The notes beneath the pieces were generated by a model that had not been told where the DNA came from, did not search any database, and worked only from the letters and a program-made list of their open reading frames with translations. This document shows positions 1 through 11,987 of a stretch of 64,000 nt of DNA, one piece after another. A program made the translations under genes and the position numbers. This DNA is from Polytrichum commune (lineage: Eukaryota; Streptophyta; Polytrichopsida; Polytrichales; Polytrichaceae), in the NCBI GenBank assembly GCA_950295325.1, contig OX485804.1:18042001-18106000 (forward strand). The letters are read 5' to 3'. Each line of letters opens with the position of its first letter. The stretch's first letter is position 1.

Positions 1-629
1 TAAAACAAGACGCACGCAAATGATGGGAACTAATATGCTTGGAATTTACAGCTGCAGTGACATCCCAACTGCAAGCTTGCCACTTCCAGCATCGAAATTG
101 GTTTCTGTGGCCTCAGGAGAGCACCAAAGAAGAAGTACCAAGCGTGCAAAGCTTCTTTGTAATAATGCATGGTGTGGGCCTTGTTCCGTTCGGGGAGTCA
201 TTAGGGTGGGGACCTCCGTTAATGTTTAGAGATTTGATAGCAGCAACTAATGAGAGCAAGGGCTAGTGAGCAGTATGGGAGCTAGGGATCAGGCTAGAAG
301 AATTGGGGTAGGGATCATTCAAGTCATGTATGCATTTTTTGAACGACCGCAAACATTGAAACCAAATTGCATTTGGACAATTGAGGCTGTCAATGTCATA
401 TTTCTTGTTTGAACTAGTAGTACCATGTCTTTTTTTTTTTAAAAAAAAAAATTAATTTTATTATCTCATTGCTTCTTGGATGTCAAGTCTGCTCTCTCCT
501 TGGAACACATGATCAAAATCTGGGAACTTATGAAAGCTTAAGACGTAGAGAGAGAGAGATGTGGCACCTTTATAAAATTTTCTCTCTCTAAATATCTATG
601 AGACATTGTTACAAGGGAGTCCACTATTG

Positions 630-1250
630 AAATGAAATTGATTTTAAAGTCCATGAAGCCAAAAGGTTAAGAGACTAGAAGTACATTAGTATGGAGTCCA
701 AGAGGTTAATTTCCTAGAGTGGCAGAGTGTAGTGGCCTCTATGAGACAACAACTAACATCAACATGATGGTCAACGTGGTAGCAAGACCTGAGATTATAT
801 TTAACTCTATATTCTAAAATAAAGAAGCAAACCTCTCTCACCACTAGCGATGATAAAGGTCCGGACATCCCAAACACAAAGTTTTGTGCTTCATTCTCAC
901 CTACATTACAAGAGCAAAAGTGGCACAATCTATGATCTCTATTGAAAGCAAAAGGCTTTATAAAGTTGAGCGCAATTACTGACATGCTTCAAGCCTTTTA
1001 TTTTGTTATTTCTGACTTCATTGTGGCTCAAAACCATAATGATGGTCAATGTGATAGCAAGACTTAGGCTGCGTACCTAGCTCTACATTTCAAAAAAACG
1101 GAAGCGAACCTCTCTCTCTAGTAGAGTTGTAAAGGTCTGTGCATCGATCCCAACACAAGGTGTGCTTCATTTCCATTTTCTGCTACGTTGTAAGAAACAG
1201 AAGTGGCACAATATACAAGTACGTCCATTGAAAACAAAGGTGTAAATAAA
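630..1250. repeat. Dispersed repeat, two diverged tandem copies
   Basis: Two related segments lie in tandem, about 630-990 and 1000-1250. Both carry a line of the type AGTGGCACAAT followed by a purine-rich stretch and a matching CATCAACATGATGGTCAA or CATAATGATGGTCAATG line. A third relative lies at about 52690-52940 (CTAGAGTGG, then AAAAGTGGCAT). The minus-strand ORF at 686-985 runs through the repeat and shows no known domain, so I treat it as repeat content rather than a gene. The repeat may sit in an intron of the minus-strand gene whose first exon is at 1258-1659. Confidence 0.5.
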
Positions 1251-1257
1251 TACTTAC

Positions 1258-1659
1258 ATGTTTGCCTTCAAAGTGTTTCTTCTGAGTCCACCGCGGTTCG
1301 ATGTCATCAAGGTAGCCATACTTGGTAATTGGACCCCAAACGTTGACAGGATACGTGATGCCTGTGTCCATACTCGTTTGGGCTCCCATCATGTCCTTGG
1401 GCGTGCGCGGGGGAACAGGGGTGATCACCCCCGGTGGCACAAACGAAGGCGTCCTCGGAGAGCGCATGGGAGTACTCGAAGAAGCAGTCTGCTTCGGCGA
1501 TTTTGGCGATTTTGGCGACATTGGAGATTGAGACTTCACAACAATTCGAGCTGGTGGCTTTGGCGAAGCAGGTTGAACAACAGCCAGTGATTTCTGACCT
1601 GAATTAGGAGTGTTCAGTGAATCGGCGGGTGTCGCAGTTGAAGCACCTTCTTCGCCCAT
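1258..1659 (-). CDS. First coding exon of a Ser/Pro-rich protein of unknown family
   Basis: The minus-strand ORF opens at ATG 1659. It reads 134 codons to a strong splice donor, CAT|GTAAGT, at 1258/1257; beyond that the frame gives low-complexity residues typical of an intron. Residues 1-95 are rich in Ser, Pro, Thr and Lys with SP/TP pairs (SPMSPKSPKSPK, RTPSFVPP, PRTPKD), like a disordered, possibly phosphorylated N-terminal tail. Residues 100-134 look ordered (GPITKYGYLDD, PRWTQKKHFEG). I do not recognise the family. The rest of the gene should lie to the left, partly outside the window; no second exon could be fixed in 1-1257. Codon quality and the clean donor argue for a real gene. Confidence 0.5.
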
Positions 1660-3896
1660 GTTGCTCAGGTATTACCGTGATACCACAAAAAACACAGTCG
1701 CTCAATGGGATGCTGAGAATTTTACACTTCAGGAATCGTCTTTTAGTAAACTGAATGTATTCTTCCACAGTCCCAATATCATTATATGGGTGACAACCGA
1801 GCAATCTTCAGAGTGGCTTCTCACATTGATCTTCCATGTTGCTGCTCAGATTCACCGCCCCCTGCACGGGAACTCGAAACTATGTTGATGTGTTCATGTT
1901 TGGAAAATCACGATGATTCTGCTGGACTCTAAACGGAATGGGTTAAGTTTCGCTTGAATCATCTGCACAGTCAGCTAATGGTTATTCCTGGTATTGAAAG
2001 ATCAAAACCACCACTACAGCGGCTGGCAGTTGAAGGGTTAAGTCATCACCAGCAGCAAATTAATCCCAAATTAATGTGCATGGCATATACTGTATAGGGG
2101 AATTAACTGGTGAGGGAATTATTAAGACTCTCCAAACTGAGTTTCATTTCTGAAAAAGGAAAGTTAGAGAATTCATCTACACACTTTGGTGAAGCCATCA
2201 TCATCCCACAATGGCTACATCCCGACTGAGCAACTCCATTCCAAAACACCAAGCCAATGAAAGATGCCATGTTTTCTATGAAGAATTTGAACTATGGACC
2301 TGCATTCGTAAGATTACAAGCATTTCTAAGACTACAAAGTCTACAAAAGGTCAAAGATTTCTTAGAAGTGAAGAATAATACCTAGTGGTTGGGTGGTGAC
2401 CCTTCCTTGGCACCAAAGGTATCAACAATTTCTTGTCAACGCCACCCCATGAGTTTCCAAGGATCATGTTGCTCTTTGCTGGAATGAAAACAAAATTTAA
2501 AAAAAGAAGTCAATCATCATGAAGTCATTCGAAAGAGTATGAGACGTGATCTAAAGGGGACTCACTCCTTCACATAGCCCTTCCTTAGTATATGCTATGT
2601 GAGCTGCTGCCGGAGGAGAAGGCTGCAAAATGTCCGGGAGGAGAATAATTGAACTCTTGCGGCTGCTTCAAGCTATAAAAGTAACTCTAGAAAAAGGGTC
2701 CCAACCGCCTCAACAAACTTCTTTTCATCACGTTCGGCTGACTCCACCATGTGCTCAATACACCGTATATGGTATTTAGTGTCACGCACACTTTGGAGTC
2801 ACTTTGTGCTATCACTTTGTACTATGGATCTCATTTTTTACCAACAAAGGTCAAATTGGTTGTTTGGACACTATATACCATTAACTTCTTCGCTTTCTAC
2901 TGGTTATTTGTCTCTCTCCTCTGGCGACCCCTCCCATCTCCCTCCCTCCCTCCCTCCCTCCCTAATATTTGCCTATGAAACTCTTTGCATTGATATCTCA
3001 ACATCTTTGAAAATCGATTTCGTTAATGAGGATCAAGTTACTCGTTGAGTTAAGGGAAGGCGGGCCTCAGAGCTCTTCACCCACTTCTTGTACCATATGA
3101 AACACGTAAATTACTATTGCAAGATGAATGACAATTCCAAGTCGTGGCCGTCGTCATTTCCTGAGTCTTGATTTTCGAGCTCATAAATATCTAATTATTC
3201 TTTGTCAAAGTGACGATTGTTGTGCTGATTAAATTGGTCATTAAATATAGGCTCCCTTTATTGTGTTGACTATTCAGCTTAGAATGGTTAATAAATTTTG
3301 AGCTCGTGGTTGAATTTCTTTTAGACACGTGTTTTTTTGGTGTCCGTTCTTACGTCCACCACACGTAACCACATAAGTCGACCTCTCAAATAGGTATGGG
3401 TGTTTGATCAAGATTAGTATCATGTTCTTTGAGAACTACACTAAATAGTGCTATCATTATGAAGACTTCCGACCAATGCCTCACATAACATAAATTAATC
3501 ACCTTACATCAAAAGTAACACAAAAAAGAAATAATCACCCACACTAATTATCATTTTAGAAAAACAAATTTGTGGCCAACGCTAAATTTCTACTAAAAAT
3601 TCAACATGGGGTCAAAAATAATGTGGCCCATACTAAATCTCATTATGAAAATTAGCACGGGCTCTAGAAAAGTACTCTGGCCCCCAACAATAGGACTACT
3701 TAGGGCCTGCCCACACCTGCTGGTGGGCGAGGCAGTGGAAGGCCCCCACCAGCAGGGAGGGACTTTTCGTCCAAAAAGTTGACCCACCAGCGACTGGGCG
3801 CAAGGCCCTTAATATTTGGCCGTTCGCAGGTAGCCCGGGTAAGTTTTCGGGTTTAGGACCAGAAACTTACTAAAGTGCGCAAGAGTGACAACGGCC
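1660..3896. other. Intergenic, no gene seen
   Basis: No ORF here shows a recognisable domain. The stretch just right of 1659 would be the promoter side of the minus-strand exon. A (CCCT)n simple repeat is at about 2929-2963. A GC-rich imperfect hairpin at about 3710-3760 has arms of the type CCCACACCTGCTGGTGG and CCACCAGCAG. It is related to the hairpin at 4725-4792. Confidence 0.6.
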
Positions 3897-4405
3897 GTTT
3901 GAGTTCATTGGCCCGTGTTCGGGGAAATTTTTGGGCATATTGGTTGAAATCCTACCGTAGGTTACTAGAAGCTTAGGCTTAAAATAATTATTACCAAGTG
4001 TGCCTTAACACCTAGGCAGTTCTTGACTTTGTTTGCTCAAAAAATTAAAAATTAAAATTGGGTTAGCTAGCCACCCAAGTAATTTAAAGTCTAAAGCCTA
4101 GAACTCGATGATATTCTATAGATTCTATAGATTCCTCTTAAATGATCGGTAATTTTCCTGTAGTCTTCAACTTCAACCGTTTATTTCTCAAACTCAACCG
4201 GTTCATTTGTAACTAACTGCCGGTTCTCCCCGATCATTGGTTTGAGTTTAGTGGCCCGTGTTCGGGGAGATTTTTGGGCATAATTGGTTGAAGTCCTACC
4301 ATAGGTTAATAGCATCTTAGGCAGAAAATAATTATTTACAAATCTACCTAAACTTTTTGGAAATTCTTGACTTTGTTTGCCTAAAAAATTAAAAATTAAA
4401 AATGG
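3897..4405. mobile_element. hAT-type MITE, tandem or nested copy
   Basis: Two direct repeats of about 165 bp (3897-4061 and 4240-4405) start with GTTTGAGT and continue GGCCCGTGTTCGGGGA, TTTTTGGGCATA and TTGGTTGAA. Between them, up to 4239, lies the right half of the MITE family seen complete at 6517-6725 and 60137-60362, ending TCTCCCCGATCATTG. GTTTGAGT at 3897-3904 and 4240-4247 behaves as an 8-bp target duplication around an element at 3905-4239. A second left end follows directly. The left end differs from the other copies by a short insertion (GGCCCGTGT). I read this as an element-TSD-element arrangement. Confidence 0.55.
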
Positions 4406-4724
4406 TAAGTTACGGGTTCAATTCCTGCCAAGGATATTAACTCTTCAAATTTAAAATTTTGAACATGCCTTTCATTTCACTTATTCAAGATTTTGTACTA
4501 AGAAATGATTTCTAATAACTTTTCATACATTTTAAAAACAATTAGTGCCGATATGAATTCCATTTAATCGGATATTGGCCAATGAAAATATGACAATATA
4601 GGCAATTGGCCGATTGATTTTACAGAAGACCGGCTCTTACCGATGTAAATTGGAAAAAATCCGACCCTTCGTAGCAACTACCGGCAATTAGCCACTGAGG
4701 CTTCAAAAACTTCCCGAACTCTGG

Positions 4725-4792
4725 CCCACACATGCTGGTGGCGGCGAACGGACTTCGTCCGTTCACTGCCCCCCGCCACCAGTATGTGTGGG
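4725..4792. repeat. GC-rich foldback hairpin
   Basis: The arms CCCACACATGCTGGTGGCGG and CCGCCACCAGTATGTGTGGG flank an inner stem, CGAACGGAC / GTCCGTTC. This makes a near-perfect hairpin with a short loop. Related fragments with CACACTTGCTGGTG or CACCAGTATGTGTGG appear near 3710, 41240, 41400 and 61890, so this is a small foldback repeat family. Confidence 0.6.
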
Positions 4793-4799
4793 GAGGGTA

Positions 4800-6060
4800 T
4801 TAGTGTAGTTAACATACTACAAGTGGGATATTCATCGAGTTCTCCATGTTGATGACAGGTGTTGCACTTCACACTCTGTGAATTGCATGAAGATGCCATG
4901 TGTCACTTGGTAATTGATTGGAACTTGTGGAGAAGTTGATGTGGCATTTGGCGAGCAAAGTGCCTCATCGACAAGAATGTCAAAAGTAATTGTCTTTTCA
5001 AGGGTGAAGGGGCTCATATGCTTTTGAAGTGAAAACTCCGCAGGGTTCATGACGTCCTGTGACAGTGTTCATCAGTGTTGTCAAGAATTGGAGCTCTTGG
5101 ATGGATTTCTTGGGTTGTTTTCGTTTTGTGAGTTTCTTCAGCATTCAGCTCCAAACGATTTCAAGCCCGTTGGCCGGTCATTCGAAGCATATGAAATTTC
5201 TGGTTCTGATCAATGCCTGGTACAAGGAGATGATGAGCTTGAGCAAGTGATAATCAACGCTACCGAATCGAATACATCATAATACAGTAATTTAGCCATG
5301 CTACCAGGCAAATTTGTGCCTGCTTTGTGGGCCCAGGAATTGGTGGAGATTAACTGTCCCCGAATTGTGCCCATGTAATTCGATCCTGGTGAATTCCACC
5401 AGCACGCAATTCAGAGCCTGAATCTGGGTTCTCCCCAGTTAGTTCTTTGTCTACATGTAGGAAGGGTGTATTATAAAAAAAAAAAATGGTGCATACTAAT
5501 GTTACGATGCTCAGAGCTTTCAATTTTGGCACGTGGATGTGGCGCCTTTGGCAATGGGCGTGAATGGCATAAATACACATTATTGTCTTTGTTGAGAACC
5601 AAACATGGAGAATAGAGTTGTGCGTGTGTAAGTCTGGGCTTCAAACTCCCGTTGAGTTTGCTAAAATGTGACTTTGAGAGTTCATGCATAAACACATCCA
5701 AATTTTTCTCATTGGTTAACTTATCGTATTTGGAAGAGTGATGTTGAGCGATTTTTTTAGTTTGTCCTACTAAAACTTTGAGAATATTCTTTGGGGGGGT
5801 GGCAAGAAGACATCCATGAAATTTCACTCAACTTTCAAAATAGGTTCTGACAAACGACATGCTAACGAACCCATGATAGAAAAAAAAATCTCAAAGAATG
5901 ATCAAACCCATGATGTGGTCCGTCTGCAAGAGAATTTATGCATAACTCGAATGTCAAGTTCTACGCATAACTCTAATTTCAATTCAAGAAGAGATGATGC
6001 CCTCCACCCTAAAATTTCTTAGGTAAACGGCACATTTAATCGCATCCACCTCATCAATTA
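4800..6060. other. Unassigned sequence with weak ORFs
   Basis: ORFs of 70-118 codons occur at 4832-5050 (-), 5049-5282 (+) and 5471-5827 (-). None has a domain, signal or splice pattern I recognise. I cannot support a gene here. Confidence 0.5.
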
Positions 6061-6132
6061 GAACATGTCTTATACACGATCCAACAACATATTCACAAAA
6101 TTCACCAAGGATGGTGCATACTCTCATCCTAA

Positions 6133-6322
6133 CACTAGTAGAAAACTATGCCCCAAAAAATCGCAGTCGAAATCGGTTGTAATTCTTTTGACCAGCCTGA
6201 TATGCAATTGTCTAAACGATTACATATTTTTCTTTTACAATTTGCGGCTGCAAAATTTTGGGACAATTTTGGGACACTTGTTGCGCAATTGCTTGGCCTC
6301 GAAAAGCTTCAAACTAGGTGAT
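6133..6322. mobile_element. Diverged CACTA-like MITE fragment
   Basis: It opens CACTAGTAGAAAAC and carries ATTCTTTTGACCAGCCTGAT, the internal signature of the complete element at 33793-34121. It seems to end near a degraded CTAGGTG. The right arm is too diverged to place firmly. Confidence 0.5.
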
Positions 6323-6516
6323 GTATTGGGCATTGCTCTCTAATTAGGATTCAGATTTAAATTCATTCCATTTCTTGATGCAGCGCACAGGTGCTCCCAG
6401 TTATCACTACTGTATTTATACTTGCTCGCTCAAGAACCCATTTGTTGCACCAATACTCTGTGTCTCTTTTACGTTTGATATAATGTTGTGGGTGCGTGTT
6501 TTCTCACAGGCTGGAA

Positions 6517-6725
6517 CAATGATCGGGGAGAACTGGCAGTTAGTTAAAAATGAACCGGTTGAATTTCAAGACTGCAGGAAAATTACCGATAATTTTAGAG
6601 GAATTTATAGAATTAACCCCAATTTAATGAAGGAAAACCGGAGGAGGTCAACATGTAAGCAGTTGGACTTGCAAACACTAGCTAGGATCTCAACCAATAA
6701 TGCCCAAAAATCTCCCCGATCACTG
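6517..6725 (-). mobile_element. hAT-type MITE, complete, 209 bp
   Basis: The terminal inverted repeats are CAATGATCGGGGAGA (left) and TCTCCCCGATCACTG (right), so the element ends in CA...TG as hAT elements do. It is flanked by a perfect 8-bp target duplication, GGCTGGAA, at 6509-6516 and 6726-6733. The interior is the reverse complement of the copy at 60137-60362. It has no coding capacity. The 8-bp duplication and CARTG ends fit the hAT superfamily (established knowledge). Confidence 0.85.
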
Positions 6726-6733
6726 GGCTGGAA

Positions 6734-8100
6734 TGATTTTTAAGGTTGCACTTTGGTAGAGTGGGTTGAAGTTAGTTGCACCCAATTAATTACACAATTG
6801 TAGCATGATAGTTAGTTGAGCTTCCTTGTTGAAGATGGAGCTTTGATGACCTTGTAAGCATTGTATTTCTCTTCTGACTTGTAGTTAAATTATGCCCTGT
6901 AGGTTATTTTGATTTGGAAAGTTTGGGTCATGCAAGAGCATATTTGACATCATCTGAAGATGCATTTCAAATGTTTTGTGCATCTGCTCACTTGAAACCT
7001 CGACTGAAATTTGTATTTCGCGAGGGTCTGATTTTGAGAACAATCCAAGCGACATAATTGTGCTTGACATACAAAGTTAGATGTGTTTTTTTTAGCATTT
7101 GTTAATTATGGCTTGGCTGTGTGCACATTGATTTCCTCGTAGACAAGGAATGCCCCCGGAAAAGAGATGAGATTTGCACCCGTCACAAATCCCAAATGTT
7201 CAGAATCACAACCCCAAATGTATACAGGATGCACATTTGATAGTGTGACAAGCATTTGACAAGTGCAAATCTCAACATTGCCTCGGAATAACATCAACGA
7301 ATTTGACTTGTTGGGAGATTTGTTGTCTATGGTGGACAAATGTGGCCGATATTATATAGTTCATGAGTTTTCTCAACTCGAAGTTACGATTTATGGCTGA
7401 CGATTGTTTTATAGAACCACCATTCAAGGTTCCTATCTGTTTTCTTGATGTTCTTGTGAATGCGGATACCGTAGGTTGATAGCTGGTCCGGCACAAAATA
7501 ACTCTAAAAATATATTGAGAAATAATAATAGACACAACTTGTCAAAACTACTTTAATTTACCTTATGTTTTTGCTAGAATATGGCAAGTTCTCAATCTAC
7601 ACAAGCTTATGTAGTGTTAATAATCCATTATTAGGTGCAAGATAGAGGAGGGGTTCGCATTATATTCCAAGTCATCCTTGGTCATTGCAAAAAATATGGA
7701 TTAACACAAAAATGTACTAAGAACTTAGTTTGTGTCCTTAATAACTTTTGGGACCTCAATTCCACATAGAAGTTGCACTTATTTGGAATTGTGTCCAACT
7801 AGAAGGAAGTTGGTACATGAAACAAAGTACTACGTCCAAGAATAACTTTGTGGTTTGAAAATTTTATGCAAAAGATATGAACGAATTTCAGCAAGCATTT
7901 TCAAGAAGTGAGGAGGTTTGAAGAGAAAATGTGCAATAAACTGATTTTTGAAGCTTGACTATGCTAAGAAGTATACTTTTCTAGAGTTGCGTTAGACTAA
8001 GGAAACTTAGACATTCAAATATAGTACCACTGCAACAAACAAAAGTGCAATTTGAAGTTTTTATACAAAAAATACGGACGTATAGATACAAGAGGACTAC
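6734..8100. other. Intergenic, no gene seen
   Basis: Minus-strand ORFs at 7106-7339 and 7272-7535 overlap in different frames and look like chance or decayed sequence. I see no domain, promoter or RNA gene. Confidence 0.5.
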
Positions 8101-8121
8101 CATGGCTTCATCTCTCAAGTT

Positions 8122-8360
8122 TATATAACATCATATTAAACATTATGGGACTTTTGGGAGTCCCAAAATTGCAAAACATGTACATTTTGACCAAAATTCT
8201 ACGTGGGAACGTGAATGGGAACGTGCATGGGAACTTGCCAAAGATTATGTGCGTGTGTATGGGAACGTAGGAACACGGGGGGGGGGGGGGGGGCACTCAA
8301 TTGGGAACCTCAATACGAGGAGTATGGACGAGATTGGGGAACTTCTATGGGAACCATGGC
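8122..8360 (+). repeat. Left inverted end with subterminal GGGAAC boxes
   Basis: The core ATTAAACATTATGGGACTT (ending at 8153) is followed by GGGAAC boxes at 8205, 8217, 8229 and 8261, with more near 8303, 8338 and 8351. The first three are exactly 12 bp apart. The partner block is 29872-29975 in reverse orientation. A run of about 16 G interrupts at 8278-8293. Regularly spaced boxes just inside an inverted end resemble transposase-binding subterminal repeats (inference). Confidence 0.6.
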
Positions 8361-8733
8361 ACATGGCTGGGCCATAACGTTCGCCAATGTACACCACTTA
8401 CACACGATATTTGTGATATTCATAAATAGTTGCCTGCGTACAAATTTTCACAGCACATACGTACAGTGTCCCACCGCACATGTTTGAAATTGCGGGGAAG
8501 TTAGGGTTTAGGGTCCCTACATTGAGGTCTGAAAATCCATACATTAATGGGACCACACCATGCATGATGATATGACATTGGTTGAAATTTGCACATATAG
8601 CAATTAAGGCCGTATCGACAAAAAAATGAGATGTTTGGTTCCAAACGTACTGCCCTATCACCTACCGCAGATCACTAGGGTCTTGACACTGGCTCATCTA
8701 ATCCCGTATCACCTTCAATTCCAGTGTCTTTGA

Positions 8734-11700
8734 TCACCGGGATGTGCGTCCCCCAGATTTACGTCTACCACCTCCATGTCCACGGCCCCCTCGATGCCCA
8801 CTAGACTCCCCGTCGTCCCACCCACCCTCCCTGTTCCCACGCTCGACTGTTGAACACCGTCGAAGATTATCTTTGGCAAAACCAATTTGCTCTGCTGGGA
8901 TAGTAACCTTTAATGGCTCCACATCTTCCTGTGCTGGCAGAGGCCAGGCTGCCAAAATGCAATCGATCGGCTGCCAGTCGGAAACGGAGTATTTCAAATC
9001 TCGTTTCCACTTGAAGTTTGGGTTTGAGTCCCAATCATTCCATTTCTTTGAAAGGTCCCTCGCGGTTGAAGTGGGAGTGAACCACTGTACAAGTATTTGA
9101 CGTGGATGATCTCCCGTGACCGCCAAGTTCGGTACAGACACAGCCCGGCATACCCAAATGGGTCTACCTATATCTTGTTCTTGGGGACGCAATATTAGCA
9201 TATGCCCCTCGTGCACATTCTCTGCGATGCGGAAAGCTGCTGCAGGACGAAGGTTTGCTGGACCAACATAATGGTCGTCCGGTTGGTGCTCTTCCCGAAG
9301 CTCTCCATTCTGCAAGAAGGGATGTGCATCTGCTTCGACTCTACTTCGTGGCCAGAATCCCTCGCATAATGGCAGCCCAACAGTGTATACGTTTTTGAGG
9401 GGTGCATCTAATGCCTCCTTCACCCCTATCCAATATTGCAAAATATGCATGTGTGAACCCATATATGCTCCTGTCGTGTCATGGTCACATATTGATTGCC
9501 AATAGTCAATGAACCCTTGCAATCCCACAAGAACCTCCTCCAGCTTGGCCATACCTCGCGGTGGTGCAGGAAAGGGGTCCCCGGATGGAATACATGGCTC
9601 CCCTTTTATATTTGATTTCCACATCTTCACACCGTCTTTGGGCAACCACTCCCCATGCGTGCTTAGCACTTTGTATTGCATAACTGGCCAACCATCATCT
9701 CGGACATAGAATTTGAACTGTTGAGCCTTGGTGTGCCCAATGAGTTTCTCCTTACCACTTGGGATATGCTCGCTGACGAATGTTCTCCAATCTGGAAGTT
9801 CCTCTATCATGTGTGGAATGACAGGAACCTTTTCCATGTCCATGTATGATTTCATAAGAAGGGGTATAGTGGGATAGCCGTGTTCACGCAGGTCCATACT
9901 CCACCTTCCAAATGATGCATCGATGTCAACATGGGTGTGGCCAACCAATAGATAAGATACATGTACCTCCGTGAATATTGCTTTCGCCGTGAGCATAGAC
10001 CAAAATGCCTTTACAAACCTACACTTGTTGTCCTTCCAACAATTATCAAGCTGAACATGCAGAATGGGTGGAAGAGGAACTGTAGGTGTGGGCTCCGTGG
10101 GTGGGGGTCGTAATCCTCCCAAACATACATCGCTCCCATTGAGAACAACACAATACAAAGGTGCACGCCCGGAACCATGAAAAAGACGCTGGGATGATGA
10201 TATGGGAGGTTCCTCCAAATCGCGTAAAAGTCTCGCGAATGAGCCCACAGTATGGTTGCAATCTCCAGGGTACATGTCCAGTGCATAGTGGGCATATCTC
10301 TCATCTCCATGTCCATGGGCCATCATGCCTGTTACAGAAAGTGGTAGCTTTGTAAACATATCGGTGTCTTTGTTCTTGGAAGCAAAGCAAGGCGATGCGG
10401 TTTTGCCATGGTCCATTTTGTCGTGGATAATCGTCAACACCTTTTGGGGATGCTCAATTGAAAGAGCCCTCATGCATTGGTAAGCGTTGCGAGCCGATTC
10501 TTGTTGTGCTAGGTGTTTTTCCAATTGTTTCGAAAACCCTGTGTGTGCGGCTGAACCTTTCATATGTTGAAGTATAATTGCGGACAACGAATCACACTTC
10601 CCACAACGCGCAAAATTATCACCAACCCTCTTCTTTATGTAGTGCTTAAAGTAGGTATTTCGAATTTTGCTCAGAGTTGAAATAGATATTGGGAGCACTC
10701 CGCATTTGTCATTCACCTGCCCATATAGTATTAGTATAACATTAATAATACTTCACATGAACCATGAACCAAAGTGTATGAAATACGTTCATAATTGCCC
10801 CCTCGTGTCTATTCATTATACACAAACCCAACTCGATTGAATGTTTGATCTCCATTATCAATGCGGGTAATTGGACTATACCAATTGCGTACCTCATTGA
10901 TTGTAACCAAGAACTTCTTCCATTTGGTTCCGCGAGGCAAGACCATTTCTACAACTCGTGTACCATTTGGCAATGTGCGAGCCTTGTGAGGCATCATATT
11001 TGCTTTGTCTTCCAGTAGTGTCGAAAGTGTGGCTGTAGCTTGCTGGGTGGATGTTCGATTCCTTTTCTTATTTAGGTTCCCATGATCGCGTGGACGCATA
11101 CCATTCTTGAATTCCGACCGGTTTCTGTAGAACGTCGTTTTCGAGACGGCAAAAATGTGTCTCCATGCCTTCTCGCAGACATTGCGCCCACTCAAGGTGA
11201 CGACCTTCGTTGAACTTACAGGTAGTACATGTAATTGGCCATGGACTTCGAGTTGCTTAGCATGTCTCATCCGTGGCGAACAAGTGTAGAACTCCGTTCG
11301 TAGCGCAAGTGCCTCTTCCCTGGGAAAATATCTAGTGCACTCCCTATCACAACACACGCTAGCAGATAGTTAGTGGATGCTATTATTATTGAGAATTTGT
11401 GATTTCTTTGTCGGTCTGTTCTGCGGCGTCGTGCGTGATGTTACATATGCCCTCTTCCCCTCTTTCTTCCGTCTTTCTAGCAACGTGTTTTGCACACGCA
11501 ACCTGCGTGTGCTCACTAGGAGGTGGTGTGCAAGTGTATACCTCTGTTGGAAAACCCGATCAAGAGGCCATATTCGCAAGGAGAACATCCATCCCATATC
11601 CATCATTCCCTCTAATGGCTCCATAATAAGCACACCAATATTGTCTATTCCTAGACATTTGTCTTCAACACAATCCATCGGATTGACGTTGCAGCAAATT

Positions 11701-11987
11701 CCTTTTGCCACATTTTGTCCACTCACATTTACAAGCATAACAGGACTATGCAGCCATTCCTCCCTTCTCAGCCCGCTGCAGTCTACATCAATATCCTCTA
11801 TGCCAGCATTAGTGTCGTCTTCCGTGAACACCGCTTCAGATAGTGAAGATCCCTGCATCGTATTATCAGGTAAGTATGTTTGTCCGTACTCATGTCAGAT
11901 ACCACAATATGAAGTTACATCACATTGCAAAGTGGGGCAGTAACTGACCTCCTCGGAGCTCAAATGCTCTACTTCAGGTTGCTCCAT
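8734..11987 (-). CDS. DUF7869-type transposase-like protein, four exons, 955 aa
   Basis: Exons are 11987-11949, 11852-11542, 11358-10824 and 10716-8734. Donors are GAG|GTCAGT, AGAG|GTATAC and TTT|GTGTAT; acceptors end in AG; phases match (0, 2, 0) and the joined frame is open for 955 codons. The start is ATG 11987, giving a Glu-rich N-terminus. Exon 3 has the NVCEKAWRHIFAVSKTTFYR line typical of the N-terminal part of these proteins. In exon 4, counted from its first codon, there is CxxC at 38-41, HDKMDHGK at 98-105, VQLDNCW at 221-227 and GHTHVDID at 259-266. The last two are hallmarks of DUF7869. D102, D224 and D264 are candidate acidic residues of an RNase-H-like fold (inference). The C-terminus is Gly/Arg-rich. 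No break is visible, so this gene may be functional. The first two introns are the least certain part. Confidence 0.75.

Noticed and set aside
4410..4432. T-loop-like word GGGTTCAATTCC
   Set aside because: No acceptor stem, D arm or anticodon arm upstream; not a tRNA gene.
7106..7535. Overlapping minus-strand ORFs as a retrotransposon fragment
   Set aside because: No reverse transcriptase, integrase or protease motif could be found.
8030..8121. Possible extension of the left inverted end outward (GTATA..., CCATGG words shared with 29980-30020)
   Set aside because: Alignment needs several gaps; I could not separate it from chance in AT-rich DNA, so the termini are left undefined.
8500..8516. 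Plant telomere-like TTTAGGG words; similar words near 13605 and 61015
   Set aside because: Only one or two units each; too short to be interstitial telomeric repeats.
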